DNA from: Oscillatoriales cyanobacterium M59_W2019_021
GTDB taxonomy: Bacteria > Cyanobacteriota > Cyanobacteriia > Cyanobacteriales > Geitlerinemataceae
NCBI GenBank assembly: GCA_015295945.1
Contig: DVED01000086.1
Location: 1-53,506, forward strand
Direction of reading: 5' to 3'
Length of the DNA: 53,506 nt
A program made the translations under genes and the position numbers. The notes below the pieces were generated by a model. It was not told the origin of the DNA. It made no database searches and saw nothing but the letters and a program-made list of their open reading frames with translations. Shown here piece by piece: positions 36,700 to 43,703 of this stretch (its first letter is position 1; each line of letters starts with the position of its first letter).

Positions 36700-38700
36700 T
36701 TAGACATTAACGACGACGCCTTGACTTTCGTTCGCGAGGCGATCGACGGAGCACAGCGCGTAAGTCCCGGAATCCAGCGCGATCTGCGTCGTGTTCCGGT
36801 TCAAAATACGGAGGAGTTTCCAATTGCTACTCACCTTTTGATACAGCGTCCAAGCGCGAATATCGCTGGATGCGGCATTCCAACGAAGTTGTTTGTCGAA
36901 GGCGATCGTTCCGGCTGGGGGTGCGGGTGGAAACGCATCGATCCACGGCATCGTCGGCGGCAGAACGGGATCGGGATAGATCGTACTTTTGAGGCGATCG
37001 TTAATCCGACTGCGATTTTCCATCAAGGGGCTAACTTGATAGAAAATATTTCCCAACGATTGACGCGATGCCAAATCGCGACTAATCGCAATTTGGTCTT
37101 CAAACTCCGCCACCGTCCAACCCGATTCCCCCAGTTTCGCCAAATTATTCCCGGCGTAAATATGCCGATCCTTAGAACTATTCTGCGTCCACCACTCCAG
37201 CAGCGCCGGATAACTCTGTTCCCGTTGGTCGATCCGCCAGTACAGTTGCGGGGCGATATAATCCACCCAGCCTTCCCGCAGCCACTTCAGCGGATCGGCA
37301 AACAGTTGGTTGTACTGATCCAACCCGAAAATTCCCGGCGGTTGTCCCGGACGGTAGATTCCAAACGGACTGATGCCAAATTTAACGTAAGGCTTCAGGG
37401 ATTGAATCCCTTCATAGAGGCGGCGCACCATCTGATTCACGTTGTCGCGGCGCCAGTCTGCCAGAGAAAGCCGACCGCCGCGATCCTGGTATTCTCCGTA
37501 CGTATCGTAGTCGGGAAATGCCCTGCCGGAAATAGGATAGGGATAGAAATAATCGTCGAGGTGAATGCCATCGACATCGTAACGGCGTACCACGTCCATA
37601 ATGACGTTATAGGCGCGATCTTGGACGGTTTTAATACCGGGGTCCATCCACAATTGAGTGCCGTAGGTGTAGACGTACTCCGGATTAGTCGCTTCCATGT
37701 GCGGCGGAACGGGTCGGGAAACCGTTGCCGAGGTTTGGGCGCGATAGGGGTTGAACCAAGCGTGGAGTTCGATGTTGCGCTTGTGGCTTTCAGCAATGAC
37801 GAATTCCAGGGGATCGTAGTAGGGACTGGGGGCTTTGCCTTGAGTTCCCGTCAGCCAAGCACTCCAGGGTTCGAGTTGAGAGTTGTAGAGGGCATCGCCT
37901 TCCGGTCGCACTTGGAAGAATAAGGCATTGAAGTTTAATTCTGCCAGACGATCGAGAATTGCCAGCAGTTCGGTCTTCTGGCGATCTCCAGACAAATCCC
38001 GACGCGAGGGCCAGTTGATATTCCACACCGACGCCACCCAAGCACCGCGCAACTCCCGGCGATGTCCGATCGCCACCGTGGGTAAAGCCGGAGTCGTCCC
38101 TTCCGGTAAAGGTGCTGTCACGATGTAGGGTGATGCGATTTTGGGGGCGCGTTTGAGGTGAACCAGAGCTTGGTAAACTAAGGCGGCAACCTCCGCCCGC
38201 GTGGCGGCTTGGTTGGGCAACAACATCTGCACGTCGGGATAGTTGACCACCATCTGGTGGGTCGTGGCGATGCCGACGCGATCGCTCGCGTAGCTGGGAA
38301 CCTGCGCCGCATCTCGATAGTAGCGACTCAGTTGGGCGGTGCTGCCGCCGATTCCTAACCCGTTGACCAAGGCAACCAGAATTTGCACCCGGGGAATTTT
38401 TTGGTCTGGAGCGAAGCGGTTTCCCGGATACCCCGAGAGGAATTCCCTTTCGTAGACGCGGCGGATGGCAGCCGTTGCCCAGTGATCGCCCGGAACATCG
38501 CTAAAGTCGATCGCCTCTCGGGTTTTGGGCTTCTCGAATGCCCCGGCTAACACGGCGGAAAACTGGGCTCGGGTCATCGCTTCGTTCGGACGGAACGTCC
38601 CATCCGGAAATCCGCGAATGATGTTTTGTTGCGCTAAGCCTTCGATAAAAGGCTTCGCCCAACTAGATGCGATATCGCTGAACGTTGCGGTAGAACTCAT
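36700..38700 (-). CDS. SLH domain plus family 10 glycosylhydrolase-like (GHL10) protein
   Basis: A 666-residue protein. Three SLH repeats open it (FSDIASSWAKPFIEGLAQQ, GFPDGTFRPNEAMTRAQF, FSDVPGDHWATAAI and a third near 120-185). From about residue 215 comes the GHL10/DUF187 barrel (ELRGAWVASVWNINWPS, FFQVRPEGDALY, HAWFNPYRAQ, VDGIHLDDYFYPYP, GISPFGIYRPG). The acidic residues in HLDDYF are the likely catalytic ones, but the natural substrate is not known. A C-terminal beta domain follows. There is no signal peptide: the SLH domain starts right after the initiator, which is odd for a surface module. A start further upstream is not supported. Confidence 0.9.
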   Translation of the reverse strand: MSSTATFSDIASSWAKPFIEGLAQQNIIRGFPDGTFRPNEAMTRAQFSAVLAGAFEKPKTREAIDFSDVPGDHWATAAIRRVYEREFLSGYPGNRFAPDQKIPRVQILVALVNGLGIGGSTAQLSRYYRDAAQVPSYASDRVGIATTHQMVVNYPDVQMLLPNQAATRAEVAALVYQALVHLKRAPKIASPYIVTAPLPEGTTPALPTVAIGHRRELRGAWVASVWNINWPSRRDLSGDRQKTELLAILDRLAELNFNALFFQVRPEGDALYNSQLEPWSAWLTGTQGKAPSPYYDPLEFVIAESHKRNIELHAWFNPYRAQTSATVSRPVPPHMEATNPEYVYTYGTQLWMDPGIKTVQDRAYNVIMDVVRRYDVDGIHLDDYFYPYPISGRAFPDYDTYGEYQDRGGRLSLADWRRDNVNQMVRRLYEGIQSLKPYVKFGISPFGIYRPGQPPGIFGLDQYNQLFADPLKWLREGWVDYIAPQLYWRIDQREQSYPALLEWWTQNSSKDRHIYAGNNLAKLGESGWTVAEFEDQIAISRDLASRQSLGNIFYQVSPLMENRSRINDRLKSTIYPDPVLPPTMPWIDAFPPAPPAGTIAFDKQLRWNAASSDIRAWTLYQKVSSNWKLLRILNRNTTQIALDSGTYALCSVDRLANESQGVVVNV

Positions 38701-39047
38701 ATGGGTTTGTTAAAGCGTTAACTTTCCCTAGATTCTAAGCCTTGACTCAGACCGCACCAAGCAATCTCGCCGAGAATGCAAGACATCTTTATCAACTCGC
38801 CCGTCCCTGTCGAATTCGCCGTCTTTCGCAGCTATGATATTACACAGATCGAAGTCCAAAAAACCATCGATCGATCGCGGTTGGGAGATCGATCTTCAGG
38901 GAGCATCTCCCACCGGATTTGTCTCTCGGAAACTCGATCATACAGCCAAAGTGTCGTTACTCGAGTGTCGTCGCTGGAATGTTGAGAGAACCAATCGACG
39001 CTTAACGTACGATTAACAACAGTTGTCTTGCAGGATTGAATTGAACG
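38701..39047. other. divergent spacer
   Basis: About 350 bp between the GHL10 gene and the amidase gene, transcribed in opposite directions. No gene or hairpin is recognised. CGATCGATCGCGG (38876-38880 region) marks a HIP1-like cluster. Confidence 0.45.
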
Positions 39048-39806
39048 ATGAAGGTCACATTAGAAGTGGGTCACGGTCCCTATCGCGATCGAGACGGTTC
39101 GACGGGTTTTGAAGAAGGCGCGAACGGACGGGGGACGACCGAGTATAAAGAAGTTACCGTCATGGCAAATATTGCCAGTCGATTGTTGCGGGACAAAGGC
39201 TACGAAGTCGATGTCTTAGATCCGATGGATACCCTCGAGGCAATGGGAGAGTATGCCAGGGGTAGCGACGTGTTTGTCAGCCTTCATTTGAATGCGTTTA
39301 ACGGCGTGACTCAGGGAACCGAGGTGTTGATTCACCGCAACGGCACGGCAGAAGACGAGAAATTCGCCCAATTTCTGCTCGATGACTTAGTATCTACCTT
39401 GAGACTGAGCGATCGCGGCGTGAAAAGACAGGGACTCGCCGTGTTGTTGGGCGTACCTTTGAGCGTCCGAGCCGCCTGTTTGACGGAATCTTACTTTGTC
39501 GATGCTGTCGATGCAGCAACGGCTCGGCGGTATACGGAACAAGCGGCTAGAGCGATCGTCAACGGGATTGATCGCTACGCCATTTCTCGAGGACTCAACC
39601 CCAAACCCCCTGCAAGTCCGTCCCCAACGCCAACGCCAATACCCTCCCCATCTCCGTCACCCTCCTTCTCCGAAACCCTAACCTTAGTCAATGTCGCCAA
39701 ATTCTACAAAGGTCTGCCCCACCAAAACGCTGCGCTCGAATGGTTGCAACAAAAGATCCCTTCGGAAACCTTTGCAGAGTTCGCACGGCGCTGGCGGCAG
39801 CAGTAG
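39048..39806 (+). CDS. N-acetylmuramoyl-L-alanine amidase (Amidase_3)
   Basis: A 252-residue zinc amidase that would cut the bond between MurNAc and L-Ala in peptidoglycan. Zinc and catalytic positions of the family are visible: His9 (LEVGHG), a Glu in TEYKEV (residues 31-36), His80 (VSLHLNAF) and Glu147 (LTESYF). The catalytic domain covers about residues 1-180. A Pro/Ser-rich linker (SPSPTPTPIPSPSPSPS) leads to a short C-terminal helix (ALEWLQQKIPSETFAEFARRW). There is no signal peptide, so export is unclear. A phage-lysin-like or cytosolic role is an alternative. The small-RNA array follows it directly. Confidence 0.88.
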   Translation: MKVTLEVGHGPYRDRDGSTGFEEGANGRGTTEYKEVTVMANIASRLLRDKGYEVDVLDPMDTLEAMGEYARGSDVFVSLHLNAFNGVTQGTEVLIHRNGTAEDEKFAQFLLDDLVSTLRLSDRGVKRQGLAVLLGVPLSVRAACLTESYFVDAVDAATARRYTEQAARAIVNGIDRYAISRGLNPKPPASPSPTPTPIPSPSPSPSFSETLTLVNVAKFYKGLPHQNAALEWLQQKIPSETFAEFARRWRQQ

Positions 39807-39824
39807 AAAAACTCTGAGAAAGCG

Positions 39825-39855
39825 TCCGGATGGGCTCGAGAGGTTTGGGAATAGT
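39825..39855 (+). promoter_or_regulatory. putative promoter of unit 1 (TCCGGA at -35)
   Basis: TCCGGA (39825-39830) and a -10-like AATAGT (39850-39855) would place the transcript start near 39860. TCCGGA equals the DIF1 motif described at -35 of heterocyst-specific Anabaena promoters, including that of NsiR1. The same hexamer occurs in units 2 and 3. Confidence 0.5.
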
Positions 39856-39858
39856 GTA

Positions 39859-39912
39859 GTGGTAGATGCACCTTGATTGATACCCTTCCGGCTCCTGCGA
39901 GCCGGTTTTTTT
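39859..39912 (+). ncRNA. putative small RNA, unit 1
   Basis: A predicted transcript of about 54 nt: an unstructured 5' part with GATGCACCTTGATTG and ACCCTTCC, then the terminator hairpin CCGGCTC-CTGC-GAGCCGG (39888-39905) and seven T. C-rich stretches could pair with Shine-Dalgarno sites. The start is inferred. Confidence 0.6.
39888..39912 (+). terminator. terminator of unit 1
   Basis: A 7-bp perfect stem with CTGC loop and T7. Confidence 0.85.
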
Positions 39913-39923
39913 ATCTGAAGACT

Positions 39924-39954
39924 TCCGGATGGGCTCGAGAGGTTTGGGAATAGT
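39924..39954 (+). promoter_or_regulatory. putative promoter of unit 2
   Basis: TCCGGA (39924-39929) and AATAGT (39949-39954), same spacing as in unit 1. Confidence 0.5.
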
Positions 39955-39957
39955 GTA

Positions 39958-40012
39958 GTGGTAGATGCACCTTGATTGATACCCTCCCGGCTCCTGCGAG
40001 CCGGTTTTTTTT
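39958..40012 (+). ncRNA. putative small RNA, unit 2
   Basis: Nearly the same as unit 1. It differs by one base before the hairpin (ACCCTCCC) and has eight T. It is probably a recent duplicate. Confidence 0.6.
39987..40012 (+). terminator. terminator of unit 2
   Basis: CCGGCTC (39987-39993), loop CTGC, GAGCCGG (39998-40004), then T8. Confidence 0.85.
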
Positions 40013-40026
40013 GTTTGGAGCAAGCG

Positions 40027-40057
40027 TCCGGACAGACCGTGTAGAGCTTGGAATAGT
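40027..40057 (+). promoter_or_regulatory. putative promoter of unit 3
   Basis: TCCGGA (40027-40032) and AATAGT (40052-40057). The 17 bases between the hexamer and the core have diverged, but their length is kept. Confidence 0.5.
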
Positions 40058-40060
40058 GTA

Positions 40061-40115
40061 GTGGTAGATGCACCTTGATTGATACCCTCCCGACTCCTAC
40101 GAGTCGGATTTTTTT
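40061..40115 (+). ncRNA. putative small RNA, unit 3
   Basis: The core is identical to units 1 and 2. The hairpin is CCGACTC-CTAC-GAGTCGG: relative to the others, G-C became A-T on both arms, keeping the pairing. This supports a selected RNA structure. Confidence 0.6.
40090..40115 (+). terminator. terminator of unit 3
   Basis: A 7-bp stem (40090-40096 with 40101-40107), loop CTAC, then A and seven T. Confidence 0.85.
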
Positions 40116-40866
40116 GTCTGGCGTTTGGGCGATACTCCCTATGGGAGTCGCGTAAGCGATCGTTCTGGATGTATAGCGGCGCTACGCGCTTAGGTTAGGA
40201 CATAGCGACTGGGCGAAGCATTTGCACAATATTTTTCATTTCTGGAACCAGATAGTCGAGCCAATGCTAAGCGCTCTTCGCGCTGGCTACGCCTACGCTC
40301 CTACAAAATTGTCCTCACGTATTTACGTAGCGCCATAACAGTCGCACAGTGGAAATTGCCTGTCAAACCTCGAAATATATTTAAAATAAAGAAGATTGCG
40401 GGTGAGAGGCTCAAGACCGTTACCGATTTCGGCGTCACATCATCGACTTTCTAGTCACATCGCCGCGCGATCGATTATCCGGACGACATGAGGTGCATTT
40501 GAAAAAAGAGAGATAACCGTTGTTAACATTAGGCTCGTGCGGAGATTTTTCCATCCCTTTTCACCTCCTTGATGCCTCCAACTGCTTTCTATCTCGAACT
40601 CCTCTCTCAGATCCCATCCCATTGCCCAAACACCGACATCCAGACATCGACCTCTAGCCTGGGACAATTGCCAGCGATCGCGATCTCCTTAGAGGATATG
40701 ACCCGTGATATACCAGAATTCAGTCAGTCCTGGCGATCTCCGAGATCTGGTAATGGGTACGGCAACAGTACGCTGGAGTCTTCGCTCTCGCTGGGGTTGA
40801 CATCCACATCCCTCACCATCAGATCGATCTCGGACGATTGGTACATCCACTTCCAACTTTGACTCA
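40116..40866. other. repeat-rich leader region before the CHASE2 operon
   Basis: About 750 bp with no supported gene. Besides the palindrome it holds GCGCTACGCGCTTAGG (near 40185), GGGCGAAGCATT (40211-40222, inverted match at 49070-49081), and TAAGCGCTCTTCGCGCTGG (40268-40286). These are typical small dispersed repeats. A plus-strand frame at 40572-40862 ends 4 bp before the kinase start but has no recognisable product. The operon promoter should be here. Confidence 0.55.
40129..40151. repeat. dispersed palindromic repeat, inverted copy
   Basis: GCGATACTCCC-TAT-GGGAGTCGC, the same family as the GH3-internal repeat. Confidence 0.75.
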
Positions 40867-43293
40867 ATGTGGCACGAACTGAAACAAAAAATCGGTAAAT
40901 GGCGCGGTATCCTGACCGTTGCCCCCAGCGTGGCAGTCTTCGTCATTGCGGGGAACGCCTTGGGGATTTTCCAATTGGTCGAATGGGCGACCATCGACCA
41001 GTTTTTTTCCTGGCGTCCCGTAGAAGTTCCCGATCCCCGGATCGTGGTGGTGACCGTTGACGAACCCGACATCCAGTATATCGGACAGTGGCCCATGAGC
41101 GATCGCACCATGGCTCAACTCCTGACGAAAATTCGGGCGCAACAACCGAGGGCGATCGGTTTGGATATTTATCGAGATTTACCCGTGGAACCGGGACATC
41201 GAGAACTGATCGAGGTTTTTCAATCTACGCCGAATTTAATCGGGATCGAGAAAGTCAGCGGGGAAACCGTCGATGGACCGCCGACGTTAGTCGATCGCGA
41301 GCAAGTTGCCGCCGCAGACATGGTTAACGATGCCGATGGAAAAGTGCGCCGGAATTTGATCGTCATGCAAACGAAGGAGAACAAAACCCGAGAAAGTCTG
41401 GGAACCAAATTGGCGTTGATGTATTTAGAAGGGGAAAACGTCGATTTAGAATTGGTCGATCGAGAACGGCAAATTTATCAACTCGGCGAGGCAACCTTCC
41501 ACCGATTGCGGGGAAAAGAAGGGGGATATATTGCTACGGGAACGGATGCAGGTGGCTATCAAATTTTGCTGAACTACCGGGGACAACTCCAAGACTTCCT
41601 AACGATTTCCATGACCGATGTCTTGGAAGACCGCATTCCGCCAGATTTGATGGGCGATCGCTTGGTCTTTATCGGTGCGACGACGCCCAGTCTTAAAGAT
41701 ATCTTTCAAACCCCCTATAATAATGCTTTATTTGTCGAACTGAACCAAATGCCGGGGATTATCGTTCACGCCAATGTTGCCAGTCAAATCCTCAGTGCGG
41801 CACTGGAGGGACGCCCGCTTCTGCGACCTTGGGGCAGCCTGTTCGGAGATTGGGGTTTTTTACCCGAAGGCTGGGACATCGTACGATTGGTCGTCGGTCC
41901 CAATGGACTGTGGATCGGATTTTGGTCGTTGGTGGGGGCAACGGGAGGTTGGCTGTTATTGCAAACCCGAGTCTTTAACAAAAATGTCTTTTTAGTCGGA
42001 ACGCTCGTCGTCATTTTTGCCTCGAGCGGTATCTTAATTGCCATCGGCTATCTTGCCTTTTTAAACGGTTGGGTCATTCCCATTTTTTCTCCATTTCTAG
42101 CCCTCAGCGGTGCGGCAATTTGGATCGCTAACTACCACCATCGCTGGCAACTGCAAATTGCTAACCGTCGCTTATCGGCTGCTAACGAGAAACTCGAACA
42201 AGCCAACCAACAACTCGCACGTGCCAATATCCAGTTGGAAGACTACTCCCAAACTTTGGAAGTGCGAGTGAAGGAACGCACCCAAGAACTCCAAAATACC
42301 CTCGATCGCCTCAAAGCCACCCAAGACGAACTGGTGCAATCGGAAAAAATGGCAGCGTTGGGTCAATTGGTGGCGGGGGTCGCCCACGAAATCAACACGC
42401 CATTAGGAGCGATTAACTCCTCGGTTCGCAACCTCTCCAACTTTTGGAAAGATTATTTGGAAAAGCTGCCCGAATTCTTCCGCAATTTATCAGACGATCG
42501 GCAAAGTGACTTCTTGTCTTTAATTCAAAAATCGAGCCAACAAGATGCGAACTTATCAACTCGAGAACAGCGAAAAATCAAACGTGAATTAACTGAAAAG
42601 CTCAAAGTTGCACAGGTTCCAAATGCCACAGCGATCGCCAATACTTTGGTCAGTATTGGCGTGCATAACGACCTAGAAAAGTTGTTGCCGCTGTTGAAAG
42701 ATGTCAACAGTCAAACCATTTTGAAGACCGCCTATCAGTTTGCCAACGTCCAAACGAGTACGAAAACGATCGTCACGGCAGCGGAACGGGCGGGAAAAAT
42801 CGTCTTTGCTTTGAAAACTTACGCTCGATACGATCGCACGGGACAAAAGACAAAAGCCAATATTATCGAGGGCATTGAAACTATTTTAACCCTCTACCAA
42901 AACCAACTCAAACACGGGGTCGAAGTCGTTCGCAATTTCGATTCATCTTTACCGAAGATCTCGTGCTATCCCGACGAACTCAATCAAGTGTGGACGAACT
43001 TAATTCATAATGCTTTGCAAGCCATGGATAATAAAGGAAAGCTAGTCATCGACGCCTGCCAAACAGACGGCAAAATCGAAGTCAGCATCACCGATAGCGG
43101 TGCGGGGATTTCCCCAGAGGTATTGCCGAAAATTTTTCAACCGTTCTTCACCACTAAGCCGCCCGGAGAAGGCAGCGGGTTGGGATTGGATATCGTTCGG
43201 AAGATTATTGAAAAACATCAGGGTACAATTGAAGTGGATTCCGTACCGGGAAAAACCAAATTTACAGTATCTTTACCGATCAATCTCGAGTGA
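40867..43293 (+). CDS. CHASE2-domain sensor histidine kinase
   Basis: An 808-residue membrane sensor. An N-terminal helix (VAPSVAVFVIAGNALGIF) is followed by a large extracytoplasmic CHASE2 domain (FSWRPVEVPDPRIVVVTVDE, RAIGLDIYRDLPVEPGH, DRLVFIGATTPSLKD). Three more helices follow (about 345-425), then a coiled coil (LEQANQQLARANIQLEDYSQ) and the kinase core with H-box AGVAHEINTPLGAINSS. HATPase boxes are NLIHNALQAM, DSGAGISPEV and GSGLGLDIVRKIIEKH. An insert of about 150 residues between the H-box and HATPase is unusual in length. CHASE2 ligands are unknown. It is followed by a response regulator 14 bp later. Confidence 0.93.
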   Translation: MWHELKQKIGKWRGILTVAPSVAVFVIAGNALGIFQLVEWATIDQFFSWRPVEVPDPRIVVVTVDEPDIQYIGQWPMSDRTMAQLLTKIRAQQPRAIGLDIYRDLPVEPGHRELIEVFQSTPNLIGIEKVSGETVDGPPTLVDREQVAAADMVNDADGKVRRNLIVMQTKENKTRESLGTKLALMYLEGENVDLELVDRERQIYQLGEATFHRLRGKEGGYIATGTDAGGYQILLNYRGQLQDFLTISMTDVLEDRIPPDLMGDRLVFIGATTPSLKDIFQTPYNNALFVELNQMPGIIVHANVASQILSAALEGRPLLRPWGSLFGDWGFLPEGWDIVRLVVGPNGLWIGFWSLVGATGGWLLLQTRVFNKNVFLVGTLVVIFASSGILIAIGYLAFLNGWVIPIFSPFLALSGAAIWIANYHHRWQLQIANRRLSAANEKLEQANQQLARANIQLEDYSQTLEVRVKERTQELQNTLDRLKATQDELVQSEKMAALGQLVAGVAHEINTPLGAINSSVRNLSNFWKDYLEKLPEFFRNLSDDRQSDFLSLIQKSSQQDANLSTREQRKIKRELTEKLKVAQVPNATAIANTLVSIGVHNDLEKLLPLLKDVNSQTILKTAYQFANVQTSTKTIVTAAERAGKIVFALKTYARYDRTGQKTKANIIEGIETILTLYQNQLKHGVEVVRNFDSSLPKISCYPDELNQVWTNLIHNALQAMDNKGKLVIDACQTDGKIEVSITDSGAGISPEVLPKIFQPFFTTKPPGEGSGLGLDIVRKIIEKHQGTIEVDSVPGKTKFTVSLPINLE

Positions 43294-43307
43294 TGAGGAG
43301 TTATTGA

Positions 43308-43703
43308 ATGTCTGAAGCCGCCATTCTCTGCGTTGATGATGAATTGGTCATCTTAAAAAGCTTAGAAATCGAATTACATTCTGCCTTTGGAGATAACTAT
43401 CTTTACGAATTTGCAGAAAGTGCCGATGAAGCCTTAGAAATTATTGACGAGTTAGATGAAGATGAAGTTCAGATTTTAATCATTGTTTCCGATTGGTTAA
43501 TGCCGGGGATGAAAGGCGATGAGTTCTTGATTGAAGTCCATAAAAAATATCCCAAAATTGTCAAGCTCATGCTCACCGGACAAGCGGATGAGGATGCGGT
43601 AGAACGAGCCAAACAATACGCCAATCTCTATCGTTATATCCCGAAGCCTTGGAATAATCAAGAACTGATCGGCATTATTCGATCCGCACTATCCGAACTA
43701 TGA
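43308..43703 (+). CDS. single-domain response regulator
   Basis: A 131-residue stand-alone receiver. Acidic pair (CVDDE), phosphoacceptor Asp in IIVSDWLMPGMKGDEFL, Thr in MLTGQAD, and Lys in YIPKPW are all present. It has no output domain, so it passes the signal by contact or phosphotransfer. The ATG follows GAGGAGTTATTGA. Its stop overlaps the start of the cyclase gene (ATGA at 43700-43703), which shows tight translational coupling. Its sequence is close to the receiver of the next protein, so they are paralogues. Confidence 0.94.
   Translation: MSEAAILCVDDELVILKSLEIELHSAFGDNYLYEFAESADEALEIIDELDEDEVQILIIVSDWLMPGMKGDEFLIEVHKKYPKIVKLMLTGQADEDAVERAKQYANLYRYIPKPWNNQELIGIIRSALSEL

Larger units (their letters stand above)
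39821..40115 (+). repeat. tandem array of three sRNA-like units
   Basis: Three units with periods of 99 and 103 bp. Aligned parts are: TCCGGA (39825, 39924, 40027), always 23 bases before GGAATAG, a 39-base core identical in all three (39848-39886, 39947-39985, 40050-40088), and a terminator hairpin with T-run. The segment between TCCGGA and the core is the same in units 1 and 2 but differs in unit 3 at constant length. This is the pattern of promoter plus transcript plus terminator, duplicated. No protein frame is conserved. Confidence 0.85.

Noticed and set aside
39846-39905. functional tRNA gene in the array unit
   Set aside because: The D-arm resembles a tRNA, but there is no anticodon stem, T-arm or matching acceptor strand. 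A terminator replaces the 3' half.
39684-40073. minus-strand frames with internal amino-acid repeats across the sRNA-like array
   Set aside because: They are antisense translations of the tandem DNA repeat in two frames. Conservation follows RNA features (hairpin pairing, T-run), not codon positions.
39821-40115. CRISPR array
   Set aside because: Three units with long, near-identical sequence and internal terminators. There are no short repeats with unique spacers and no cas genes.
40572-40862. 97-codon frame just before the CHASE2 kinase
   Set aside because: No ribosome-binding site (CACCTCC is the wrong sense), no family likeness, Ser/Thr-rich random look.
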